From contig CAWBTC010000001.1 in NCBI GenBank assembly GCA_963791635.1, forward strand, positions 62,001 through 126,000: a DNA stretch of 64,000 nucleotides, read 5' to 3'. The notes beneath the pieces were generated by a model that was given only the letters and a program-made list of their open reading frames with translations, was not told where the DNA came from and ran no database searches. The first letter of the stretch is position 1. Each line of letters starts with the position of its first letter. A program made the translations under genes and the position numbers. This stretch comes from VFMC01 sp963791635 (lineage in GTDB: Bacteria; Actinomycetota; Acidimicrobiia; Acidimicrobiales; Ilumatobacteraceae). Shown here piece after piece: positions 33,851 through 40,852 of the stretch.

Positions 33851-34305
33851 GCGCCCACGTCGACGTCGGCGACCACGAGATCATCGTCGTGCTCGACGAC
33901 ACGCGTCTGTCGATCGCCGTCGGTGTCGTCTCGCTCTCGTCCGATTTGGCGACCGATCCTCCTCGACCCGAGGAACTCACCAACGCGATCGGGCTGGTCG
34001 CCGACCATCTCGACGACGTCGTCCGTGACCACCCCGACCTCGTGGGCGCCGATCTCTCGATGGCCGGCCCCGAGGTGACCGCGATGGTGGCCGTGGAGCA
34101 AGGTGGGGCCGCTGTGCTCCCCTTCGTGCTCGATCGGGCCGCCGCCGAGGACGTCTTCCGCACACTGGTGACCGAGCGGCGCGCCGATCGGGTGCACAAC
34201 CCCGGCCTCGATGCCCTGCTGGTCGATCGCGTCGTGGCAGGCTCCTGCGCCGTGGTGGCCGTGATGCGCAAGCTTCAACTCGACTCGGTGATGGTGCGGC
34301 CGTGA
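33847..34305 (+). CDS. Ppx/GppA-like remnant (C-terminal half of the phosphatase domain)
   Basis: The 152-residue protein resembles only the second half of the exopolyphosphatase/GppA domain: VGVVSLSSDLATDPPRPEEL, LSMAGPEVTAMVAVEQG (in place of GTVTTLAA), VLDRAAAEDVFRTLVTERRA, and VHNPGLDALLVDRVVAGSCA matching the PGMxPxRADVIVAG motif. The N-terminal half with the DxGTNS phosphate loop is gone and the glycine motifs are degraded, so it is unlikely to hydrolyse polyphosphate. Its place right after DUF501 supports descent from ppx. The neighbours overlap on both sides (ATGA and GTGA). Confidence 0.6.
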   Translation: MSAHVDVGDHEIIVVLDDTRLSIAVGVVSLSSDLATDPPRPEELTNAIGLVADHLDDVVRDHPDLVGADLSMAGPEVTAMVAVEQGGAAVLPFVLDRAAAEDVFRTLVTERRADRVHNPGLDALLVDRVVAGSCAVVAVMRKLQLDSVMVRP

Positions 34306-34940
34306 CCGGATCGGGCGTCTTCGGCCACCCCTCGATGCCGTCGGTGAGCGGCTTGCGTCTCTACGGCAAGCGGGTGATGATGCGTCCGCTCACGCCGTCG
34401 GACTTCCCGCAGTGGTCGGAGGTGCGGGTCCGCAACGATCACTGGCTGCTGCCCTGGGAGCCGCTCCGCTCCAACCGCGTGGCCGACCCGACACGATCCC
34501 GCGACGCCTTCAGCTCACGCTGCGCAGCCCGTGACCGGGAACGCCAAGCAGGCACGGCGTACGGCTTCGCACTGTTCGTCGACAATGCCTTCGCCGGCGA
34601 GGTGAACCTCAACAACATCGTGCGTGGCGCACTCCAATCGGGAACGGTTGGCTACTGGATCGATCGCGATCGCGCCGGGCACAGCTACGTCGCCGAGGGC
34701 ATGGCCGTGCTCGCCCGGTTCGCGTTCGATGAGCTGCACCTCCACCGTCTCGAGATCTGCATCGTGCCGCGCAACGCCAACAGCCGGCGGGTGATGGAGA
34801 AGTTGAAGATCCGCGAAGAAGGTGTGGCCCAGCGGTACCTCGAGATCAACGGCACGTGGGAGGACCACCTCCGCTTCGGCATCACCGTCGAGGAGTGGGT
34901 GCAGCGACGAGTCGAACTGACCGACGCCTGGATCTCGTAA
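34302..34940 (+). CDS. GNAT-family N-acetyltransferase, RimJ/RimL-like
   Basis: The 212-residue enzyme resembles the RimJ subgroup that acetylates ribosomal proteins or other N-termini. It shows LRLYGKRVMMRPLTPSD at the start, then GEVNLNNIVRGALQSGTVGYWIDRDRAG-like acetyl-CoA strands (split here), HSYVAEGMAVLARFAFDEL and LHRLEICIVPRNANSRRVME, the usual acetyl-CoA-binding helix region, and YLEINGTWEDHLRFGIT. The GTG start overlaps the stop of the Ppx-like gene, so the three genes 33338-34940 form one unit. Confidence 0.85.
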   Translation: MTGSGVFGHPSMPSVSGLRLYGKRVMMRPLTPSDFPQWSEVRVRNDHWLLPWEPLRSNRVADPTRSRDAFSSRCAARDRERQAGTAYGFALFVDNAFAGEVNLNNIVRGALQSGTVGYWIDRDRAGHSYVAEGMAVLARFAFDELHLHRLEICIVPRNANSRRVMEKLKIREEGVAQRYLEINGTWEDHLRFGITVEEWVQRRVELTDAWIS

Positions 34941-34953
34941 ACCCCGCCGGGGT
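34941..34953. terminator. Possible short hairpin between convergent genes
   Basis: ACCCC GCC GGGGT forms a 5-bp stem right after the acetyltransferase stop and before the convergent small gene. There is no T-run; a terminator role is uncertain. Confidence 0.25.
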
Positions 34954-34960
34954 CGTCCGG

Positions 34961-35269
34961 CTACTCGCCGGCGAGACGGAAGGCCTCGGCCTTCGCTCGA
35001 CGCACGGTGGTGCGCCGCTTCCACATCTTCATCTTCCAATGCCGCTGCTCATCGTTGCGACCGGACTTTGCCTTTTCGGCATCGTGGTGGTGCTCAGGCA
35101 CCCACGCTCGCCCCGGTTCGTGGACATCCTCGGGTTCGAACCCGGCACCAACCTGGGTGGTCACGGCCTGCAGCTCGCTGTGGATGCGATGCCGCTCGTT
35201 GTGGGCGTGTGCCCGCAGATCCATCTTCGGTGGCGGTGCCACGTCCTGGCTGCGATGGCGCTGGCTCAT
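34961..35269 (-). CDS. Small basic hypothetical protein
   Basis: The 102-residue protein is rich in His, Arg and Lys, begins MSQRHRSQDVAPPPKMDLRA and ends with KMWKRRTTVRRAKAEAFRL. I recognise no domain. A perfect GGAGG ribosome site 6 nt before the ATG at 35269 and a TACGTT box just upstream argue that it is a real gene. Its charge suggests nucleic-acid or ribosome binding, but that is a guess. Confidence 0.6.
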   Translation of the reverse strand: MSQRHRSQDVAPPPKMDLRAHAHNERHRIHSELQAVTTQVGAGFEPEDVHEPGRAWVPEHHHDAEKAKSGRNDEQRHWKMKMWKRRTTVRRAKAEAFRLAGE

Positions 35270-35291
35270 CAGTACCTCCGTTGTATCTCGG

Positions 35292-35297
35292 AACGTA
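35292..35297 (-). promoter_or_regulatory. -10 box TACGTT of the small basic protein gene
   Basis: On the minus strand TACGTT lies 22 nt before the ATG at 35269, giving a short leader that contains the GGAGG site. Confidence 0.4.
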
Positions 35298-35471
35298 CGG
35301 GTGGAAGAGCTTCCCGTGACTCGAGCGTAGACCTCCACTCACCGCCCTGGGAAGCGTCCCTCGTAACAATCCTGCGCGCTTTGCGGACACCCGACGTGAG
35401 CCTCGGTCGCGCTCCGTGGCGGATCTCCGACGAGCGCCCGACGACCGGCTGCCGTGTGCTCTGATGATCCC

Positions 35472-36193
35472 GTGTCAGCAGCGCAAAGCGCCGTCGCAGC
35501 CGTCCAGGACCGTGCCCGTGACCAGCGTGATCGTGCCATCACGCGACTCCGTCACGTGGTCGACGAGCAGGTGCTCGACGAGTTCGTGGCGCTCGCGATG
35601 AGGTCCCGAGCGCTGCGGCTGACGCTCAACTTCCATCCGGATCGGATCGCACGCTCGGGCCTCACCATCGCCGACGGGTTGCTCGCCGACGGCCGATACC
35701 GGAGTCAGTGGGTGACGGGGCTCTCCAGTGGGAGCCGGTCGGCGATACCCGGCGGCGAGCGGCACTCATGGGAATCGCAGCTGTTCGACCGAGCGTGCGA
35801 CCACGCCGACGAAGCTGTCGAGCGACCGGTGTACGGCGGAGTGGACCTGTGTGCCGACGTCGAGGCGATCGTGCTCGACCCGTCCTTCCGTGGGCACGTG
35901 GTGGAATCGGCGTTGCGTCAGTGGCAGCCGCGTACGACATCGAGCTCCGCTGGCACGGGGGATCCGAGCTCGCCGCTCGGGGCATCCCGCCCGACTTCCG
36001 CGGCCCGAGCGTGGCCGCGCTCGCGCGGGCGATCGGGGGCGACGGTTCGATCGACGCCGCGACGATCGGTCGGGCAGCAGCGGCCAGGCTGCCGGATCCG
36101 ATCGCCGCAACCGGCGATCCACCCGATTCGCATCTCCAACAGGTGAAGTACCTGTGGCACGCCGTGCTCGCTCTCGGCCATGACGCAGCCTGA
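35472..36193 (+). pseudogene. DUF3626-like gene with internal deletion and frameshift
   Basis: The N-terminal frame reads LRLTLNFHPDRIARSGLTIA, GGERHSWESQLFD and ERPVYGGVDLCADVEAIVLDPSFRG, which match two separate parts of the DUF3626 family joined directly. The middle segment, normally holding conserved glycine and TFGDS-like motifs, seems to be missing at the GGVDL join. Near 35905-35930 the frame shifts, and the family sequence continues as VAAAYDIELRWHGGSELAARG to HLQQVKYLWHAVLALGHDAA and a stop at 36193. The deletion is harder to blame on sequencing than the shift, so this is probably a decaying gene. The function of DUF3626 is unknown to me. Confidence 0.65.
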
Positions 36194-36229
36194 CGATTGC
36201 GATTCGTCGCTCCGGCTGGCGATGTTTCG

Positions 36230-36235
36230 TAACAT
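36230..36235 (+). promoter_or_regulatory. -10 box TAACAT of the DUF1905 gene
   Basis: TAACAT is 6 nt from the ATG at 36242, a leaderless arrangement. Confidence 0.55.
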
Positions 36236-36241
36236 CTCGAC

Positions 36242-36529
36242 ATGGAGCTCAGGTTCACCGGCGCGATCTGGCACTGGCGCGGCCCTGCGCCCTACCACTT
36301 CGTCACGGTGCCCGACGACGAATCGGCGCAGCTGCACGACGTGTCACCCCTGGTGAGCTACGGCTGGGGGATGATTCCAGTCACCGCATCGATCGGAGGC
36401 ACCGACTGGACGACGTCGCTGTGGCCGAAGAACGGCGGGTACGTCGTGCCGATCAAAGACGTGGTGCGCAAGGGCGAACGCCTGGACATCGGCGACGTGG
36501 TGACGGTGCGGCTCGCGATCGACGCGTGA
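36242..36529 (+). CDS. DUF1905 domain protein
   Basis: The 95-residue protein matches the DUF1905 family: ELRFTGAIWHWRGPAPYHFV, SYGWGMIPVTASIGGTDWT and LWPKNGGYVVPIKDVVRKGE, then LDIGDVVTVRLAID. These small beta-rich proteins sometimes occur joined to a YdeI/OmpD-associated domain; here it stands alone. Its function is unknown. The leaderless -10 box confirms the start. Confidence 0.83.
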   Translation: MELRFTGAIWHWRGPAPYHFVTVPDDESAQLHDVSPLVSYGWGMIPVTASIGGTDWTTSLWPKNGGYVVPIKDVVRKGERLDIGDVVTVRLAIDA

Positions 36530-36553
36530 GCGCCACTGTTGTGGGCCGCAGGC

Positions 36554-37342
36554 CTACTTGGACGAGATCTTCTGCTGGAGCAGGGCGAGACGCTCGGCGA
36601 ACCACGGCTGACGGGTGCTCCACACCTGCGGGTCGAGCTCGCGCTTCACGGCCGCCGGGTGCGTGTCGATGTCGGCCATTGCCTGGATCGTCTTCTTCAC
36701 CTCGATGACCAGCTCGCGTGGCGCGAGCGCGGCGCGAGCGGCCATGGCACCAGCCGCAGCGAGCAGTTGATCGTCGTCGACGCAGCGGTGAACGAGACCA
36801 CACCGCTCGGCCTCGGCACCGTCCATCACCTCGCCGAACACCACACCTGCAAAGGTCGCCTGTGGGCCGACGATGCGCCGCAACATCCAGGTGTGGCCAC
36901 CGCCAGGGTGGATGCCGATCTGCAGGAAGCGGGTGTCGAACTTGGCGCGTCTCGCTGCGATGCGGAGGTCGCACCCGAGGGCGAGGTTCATGCCCGCGCC
37001 GACGGCAGCGCCGTTCACCGCCGCGATCGTCGGGAGCTCGCTGCGGGCGATCCGGAGAAAGCCTTCGTAGATCGAACCGAGACTTTCCTCGGTGGCCTCG
37101 GCCAGGTTGCCGAGGTTCGCTCCGGCGCAGAACGCCGGCGCGGCGCCGGTGACCACGATCGCACCGATGCGCTGGTCGGCCTCGATCGCGTCCATCGCCG
37201 AGACGATCTCGGCCACGAGCGGGGCGGTGAGCGTGTTGCGCTCGCCCGGGTTGTTGAGCGTGAGCACCGCGAAGGCGCTGCCCGTGTCCCCCGCTTGCGA
37301 GTCGGGATCGGCAGGGATGATGTCGGTGAGCACGAGGGACAT
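36554..37342 (-). CDS. Enoyl-CoA hydratase/isomerase family protein
   Basis: The 262-residue crotonase-fold enzyme shows FAVLTLNNPGERNTLTAPLV, the oxyanion-hole loop APAFCAGANLGNLAE, and the second oxyanion segment IAAVNGAAVGAGMNLALGCDL. The hydratase glutamates of classical EchA are not obvious: the second position reads FLQIGIHPGGGHTWML instead of PELxxGxxPG. It may be a hydratase or another crotonase reaction. The ATG at 37342 lies 7 nt behind TGTCAGAAT, a box shared with the other crotonase gene at 38167. Confidence 0.85.
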   Translation of the reverse strand: MSLVLTDIIPADPDSQAGDTGSAFAVLTLNNPGERNTLTAPLVAEIVSAMDAIEADQRIGAIVVTGAAPAFCAGANLGNLAEATEESLGSIYEGFLRIARSELPTIAAVNGAAVGAGMNLALGCDLRIAARRAKFDTRFLQIGIHPGGGHTWMLRRIVGPQATFAGVVFGEVMDGAEAERCGLVHRCVDDDQLLAAAGAMAARAALAPRELVIEVKKTIQAMADIDTHPAAVKRELDPQVWSTRQPWFAERLALLQQKISSK

Positions 37343-37349
37343 GTCGCTG

Positions 37350-37358
37350 ATTCTGACA
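37350..37358 (-). promoter_or_regulatory. Extended -10 box TGTCAGAAT of crotonase gene 1
   Basis: TGTCAGAAT on the minus strand lies 7 nt before the ATG at 37342. The identical 9-mer lies 6 nt before the crotonase at 38167. Confidence 0.5.
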
Positions 37359-37453
37359 TGCGCACCGTCGCCGCACAGTCGCCGACCGCGGCCGGCCGTG
37401 GGAACGCGCACGAGACGATGTCGTCGTCCGACGGGGAACGGCCCGCGAGTGGC

Positions 37454-37459
37454 TAGCGT
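37454..37459 (+). promoter_or_regulatory. -10 box TAGCGT of the gene at 37469
   Basis: TAGCGT is 9 nt from the ATG at 37469; leaderless transcription is likely. Confidence 0.5.
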
Positions 37460-37468
37460 CGGATCCGC

Positions 37469-38128
37469 ATGCTCGACCACGTGTTCACCGACGCCATCGG
37501 CGCGCTGCGCGACGCCTTCGAGGCGGCGTTCCTCGAACGTCAGGCATTCGACGAGCACTTCCAGGTGGACGTGCTGCTCGGCGACCTCAGCTGGGAGACC
37601 AGCTATGGCCTGCCCGGCGAGGGCCAGCCGCCTCGCGTGGTCGCCCATGTGAACTTCGACTGGCCGACGTGGAGTCAGACGTCATACCGCCGGTGGTACG
37701 TCGACGAGGTGCTCGACCAGCTCCCGGCGATCGAGATGGAGATCGTCTTTCGCGTGCAGCGGTTGTGCCAGCAGCCGGAGCGCTCGATCGTCGATCCCAT
37801 CGCCGTCGAGACGAGTCCGCTGATCGGCGATGGCAGGCTGGAACGTGCCGGCACGACGATCGAGATCGCCTACATCGACTCGGCGGATCCCATCGATTCG
37901 GTGGACTCGGTGGATCCCGTCGATTCGGTGAATGGCGGCCCAGATGCCGAGTACGCGATCGAGGTGACCTACGAGGGCCTCTACGAGCTCGCGGAACAGA
38001 CGCTCGCCGATGGCTCGAGCACGTTGCTCGACGAGCACTTCGGCGCACTCGGCGGTTGGATCGCGGCGACGTTGGTGAAGCTCGGCGACCTCAAGCTCGA
38101 GTTCCTCCCCGCCGACGACGAGGCCTGA
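37469..38128 (+). CDS. Hypothetical protein, acidic
   Basis: The 219-residue acidic protein begins MLDHVFTDAIGALRDAFEAA and has no domain I recognise. It has no signal or membrane segment. A linker of Asp-Ser-Val and Asp-Pro-Val repeats (about residues 140-154) splits it into two parts; the C-terminal part reads YEGLYELAEQTLADGSSTLLDE. The leaderless box and codon use support a real gene. It lies between two divergent or parallel crotonase genes, but no link is clear. Confidence 0.65.
   Translation: MLDHVFTDAIGALRDAFEAAFLERQAFDEHFQVDVLLGDLSWETSYGLPGEGQPPRVVAHVNFDWPTWSQTSYRRWYVDEVLDQLPAIEMEIVFRVQRLCQQPERSIVDPIAVETSPLIGDGRLERAGTTIEIAYIDSADPIDSVDSVDPVDSVNGGPDAEYAIEVTYEGLYELAEQTLADGSSTLLDEHFGALGGWIAATLVKLGDLKLEFLPADDEA
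37886..37930 (+). repeat. Degenerate 9/18-bp repeats, in frame
   Basis: Units of gattcggtg or gactcggtg alternating with gatccc(a/g)tc encode a DPIDSVDSVDPVDSV-type linker in the hypothetical protein. Confidence 0.75.
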
Positions 38129-38151
38129 CTCGCACACCGCTTCCGACCTGC

Positions 38152-38160
38152 TGTCAGAAT
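38152..38160 (+). promoter_or_regulatory. Extended -10 box TGTCAGAAT of crotonase gene 2
   Basis: TGTCAGAAT lies 6 nt before the ATG at 38167. The same 9-mer precedes the other crotonase gene on the opposite strand. Confidence 0.5.
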
Positions 38161-38166
38161 CGTCGC

Positions 38167-39003
38167 ATGTCGACCACCCCCGAACGCGACGCCACCACTG
38201 CCGTCACTGCCGTCACTGCCGTCGTCCTGCTCGATGTGAGCGATCGCATTGCGACGATCACGCTCAACCGTCCGGCCTCACGCAACGCGCTGTCGAGCGA
38301 GGTGCTGCGACTGCTCCCCCAGCTGATGCGCGAGGCCGACGATCGTGACGACGCGGACGTGGTGATCCTCACGGGTGCCGACCCTGCGTTCTGCGCGGGC
38401 CTCGACCTCAAAGAGCTCGGTTCCACCGCCGGCAACCTCGGCGGCCCGGGCGGTTCGGGTGGCTCAGCCGGAAGCCCAGATGCGTCGGGCGGGCGCGGTC
38501 CCTTTCCCGCCATGAGCAAGCCGGTGATCGGTGCGATCAACGGTGTTGCGATCACCGGTGGCTTCGAGCTCGCGTTGAACTGCGACTTCCTCGTCGCCTC
38601 CGAGCATGCCAAGTTCGGAGACACCCACGCCCGCGTCGGCGTCATGCCCGGCTGGGGGCTCACCGTGTTGCTGCCACAGGCGATCGGGGTTCGGCGAGCC
38701 CGCGAGATGAGCTACACCGGCAACTTCATGCTCGCAGGCGAGGCGCTGCAGTGGGGCCTCGTGAACCATGTGGTGCCGCACGACGACCTGATCCCGTTCA
38801 CACGCAAGCTCGCGGCCGACATCATCGGCAACGACCAGCCGGGGGTTCGTCAGATCCGGAGCACCTATGCGGAGATCACGGCCGAACGACCGGGCTGGGA
38901 GATCGAGGGTCGCGACGGCAAGGCGTGGCGAAAGGCGATGTTCAGTCCCGAGCAGGTGGAAGCTCGTCGCGTGGCCATTCAAGCCCGCGGCCGCCAGCAG
39001 TGA
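38167..39003 (+). CDS. Enoyl-CoA hydratase
   Basis: The 278-residue crotonase shows RIATITLNRPASRNALSSEV, the oxyanion loop DPAFCAGLDLKELG, and VIGAINGVAITGGFELALNCD with FGDTHARVGVMPGWGLTVLL after it. This resembles standard enoyl-CoA hydratases of fatty-acid beta-oxidation, with the catalytic Glu of the second site replaced by an Ala/Val context (THARVGVMPG), so the exact reaction is unsure. A Gly/Ser-rich insert (GGPGGSGGSAG) sits after the first oxyanion loop. The N-terminal AVTAVTAV is encoded by a 9-bp repeat. Confidence 0.87.
   Translation: MSTTPERDATTAVTAVTAVVLLDVSDRIATITLNRPASRNALSSEVLRLLPQLMREADDRDDADVVILTGADPAFCAGLDLKELGSTAGNLGGPGGSGGSAGSPDASGGRGPFPAMSKPVIGAINGVAITGGFELALNCDFLVASEHAKFGDTHARVGVMPGWGLTVLLPQAIGVRRAREMSYTGNFMLAGEALQWGLVNHVVPHDDLIPFTRKLAADIIGNDQPGVRQIRSTYAEITAERPGWEIEGRDGKAWRKAMFSPEQVEARRVAIQARGRQQ
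38197..38223 (+). repeat. 9-bp tandem repeat, 3 exact copies, in frame
   Basis: The unit actgccgtc is repeated three times and encodes Thr-Ala-Val at the N-terminus of the crotonase. Confidence 0.9.
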
Positions 39004-39007
39004 CGCG

Positions 39008-39652
39008 TCAGCTCAGCTGAGGACGGCTGCGACCGAACGACACCAGCGCCAACCCGAGAGCCAGCACCGCTGCCCCGGTCAGGGTCTGGCGCCACTCGTT
39101 CGCCCCGGTGGCGGGCAGCGTGAACGACGGGGGGTCGGCGGCTTCGAGCGAGATCGAGCCACCCGGAACTGCACTCGCCACCACGACGCATCGGCGCGCC
39201 ACCACGGTCACGCCCACCACTCGGACGACCGATGCCGATTCCGATGCTGCCGCTGCTGCACTCACCACCATCGGCCCTCCGGCGATCGCTGCACCTGCCG
39301 TCGCCCGCATCCCGCCGACGTGCACGACCAGCACCTGGGCGAACCCGGCCGCATCGAGACCGTCGGCCGACACGCCGACCACGGTGAGGGTCGTCCCGTT
39401 CGATGCGGGCACCTCCACACCGGTGTCGTACGACGTCGCCGACGTGCCCCCGACACCGATGTCGCCGCCCCACCGGTAGGTCTCGTCGGTGCACTGTTCG
39501 GCCGTCGCGATCGGCGTCGGCGCCGCCGCAACCGTGCCGTTGGTGACCGCCGAGGCGGTGCAGAACGTGAGCAGCGCGAGCACGGAGACCGTCATCGCCC
39601 GCGTCCGGCTCGAGCAGCCCTCCGCATGACCTCTCCGCACTCGCACTGCCAT
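39008..39652 (-). CDS. Putative surface protein with LPATG-type sorting signal
   Basis: The 214-residue protein has an N-terminal signal (MTVSVLALLTFCTASAVTNG after a basic leader) and ends with LPATGANEWRQTLTGAAVL followed by a hydrophobic stretch and a basic RSR tail. This is the layout of a sortase substrate linked to the cell wall. The middle holds about 140 residues of Ala/Gly/Val-rich sequence with pairs of cysteines (EQCTDETYRW; ARRCVVV) and no recognised domain. The start at 39652 is supported by TACGCT 6 nt upstream. It ends 4 nt from the stop of the convergent crotonase gene. No sortase gene is in the window. Confidence 0.72.
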   Translation of the reverse strand: MAVRVRRGHAEGCSSRTRAMTVSVLALLTFCTASAVTNGTVAAAPTPIATAEQCTDETYRWGGDIGVGGTSATSYDTGVEVPASNGTTLTVVGVSADGLDAAGFAQVLVVHVGGMRATAGAAIAGGPMVVSAAAAASESASVVRVVGVTVVARRCVVVASAVPGGSISLEAADPPSFTLPATGANEWRQTLTGAAVLALGLALVSFGRSRPQLS

Positions 39653-39658
39653 CGGGGC

Positions 39659-39664
39659 AGCGTA
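39659..39664 (-). promoter_or_regulatory. -10 box TACGCT of the LPATG protein gene
   Basis: On the minus strand TACGCT is 6 nt from the ATG at 39652. Confidence 0.5.
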
Positions 39665-39737
39665 GACGCGCCCACACCCCGTGATGTGGGCGCACGCTGC
39701 GCGATGGGCCGGACGACCCACCTCCGATCGAGACCGC

Positions 39738-40736
39738 TCAGATCGCCGCGCCGCGCACCCGTAGATCGCCGACGACGACCTCGGCGATGTCGAGCGCAAG
39801 GATCTCGGCACCGACGATGTTCAGGTGGAAGCCGTCCTCGGCCCGGACGTCCTTCGCCTGGTTGTCACGGGGATCGATGACGAACTCGGCCCAGCCGCCC
39901 TCCCGGCCCGAGAAGCGGTTCCAGGTGTCGATGAACTTCACCTGCGGCCGCTTCGCCGCTTCGGCCCGCACCACCTCGTCCTGCACGCGAAGTCTCAAGG
40001 TCACGTCAAGACTGTCGTCGTTCGGGATGCCGACCCAGACGAGCGTTCGTCCCTGCGCCGAGAGGTAGTCCATGACGTCACCCACGCGACGTCCGTACTC
40101 TGCACGCCATTCGACGTCGCCCTCGCCCGTGGGCTCGCCGACGATGAAGTTCGGCGAACCATCTGACTTCACGCCGTCGGTGAGCCCCTGCGGGTCGTTC
40201 CCCCCGAACGTCACGACGATGATGTCCGGGTTCACCTGCGGCACGATCTCGCGGAAGTGGCTCGGCCAGTCGAAGAAGTCGGGTCGGGACAGGCCCGACG
40301 AGACCTTGTAGTCGAGTTGCGTCCTCGCCACGCCGGTCTCGCCCACCAGCGTCTCGAGGTAGGGCCCGAACGTGCCCGCATCGGAGTCACCTGCGACCAG
40401 CACCACCGCGGGGTCGTCGGCGGTCGGCACGGCGGACTCCGGCTGCGTCGGAACCGATGTGGTGTCCGGCGCCGACGTCGTGCCGGCGGTGGCCGTCGAA
40501 CCGTCCGCAGCGGCAGCTGTGGCAGCTGCGGCAGCTGGGGTGTCCGCCGGATCGCTCACCGACTGGTCGGGGGGTGCGACGGCTTCGGTGCCTTCTGCGC
40601 CGATCAGTGCGTCGACGACCTTCACCACACCGATCGCAACGACGGCGAGCACCACGAGCGCACCGATGCGACGCACCATCAGTCTGCGACGGCTGACACG
40701 CCGTCGCGGCGGGGCGGGGCGGGGAGGTGCGGCCAT
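39738..40736 (-). CDS. SGNH/GDSL-type hydrolase, DUF459-like, membrane-anchored
   Basis: The 332-residue protein has a short cytosolic Arg-rich N-terminus, one membrane helix (RIGALVVLAVVAIGVVKVV), an Ala/Thr-rich linker, and an extracellular SGNH domain. The catalytic Ser lies in VLVAGDSDAGTFGP, the Asn in VVTFGGNDPQG, and the Asp-His pair in EDGFHLN. DUF459-type SGNH proteins act as acetylesterases or on envelope glycans. A GTG at 40751 is also in frame, but the -10 box TAACAT overlaps it, so the ATG at 40736 is chosen. Confidence 0.82.
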   Translation of the reverse strand: MAAPPRPAPPRRRVSRRRLMVRRIGALVVLAVVAIGVVKVVDALIGAEGTEAVAPPDQSVSDPADTPAAAAATAAAADGSTATAGTTSAPDTTSVPTQPESAVPTADDPAVVLVAGDSDAGTFGPYLETLVGETGVARTQLDYKVSSGLSRPDFFDWPSHFREIVPQVNPDIIVVTFGGNDPQGLTDGVKSDGSPNFIVGEPTGEGDVEWRAEYGRRVGDVMDYLSAQGRTLVWVGIPNDDSLDVTLRLRVQDEVVRAEAAKRPQVKFIDTWNRFSGREGGWAEFVIDPRDNQAKDVRAEDGFHLNIVGAEILALDIAEVVVGDLRVRGAAI

Positions 40737-40751
40737 GACGAATCGGCTCAC

Positions 40752-40757
40752 ATGTTA
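40752..40757 (-). promoter_or_regulatory. -10 box TAACAT of the SGNH hydrolase gene
   Basis: On the minus strand TAACAT would start transcription near 40745, a few nucleotides before the chosen ATG. Confidence 0.4.
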
Positions 40758-40796
40758 GGGCCGTCACACTGCGCGTCCCTGGCAAGCACGGCGAAG

Positions 40797-40802
40797 TAGG
40801 CT
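40797..40802 (+). promoter_or_regulatory. -10 box TAGGCT of the BMP lipoprotein gene
   Basis: TAGGCT lies 50 nt before the ATG at 40853, giving a leader with a strong AAGGGGGAG ribosome site. Confidence 0.4.
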
Positions 40803-40852
40803 TTGGAACGGATCTTCCGATCCACCCAACCAACTCCAAGGGGGAGCACCAA

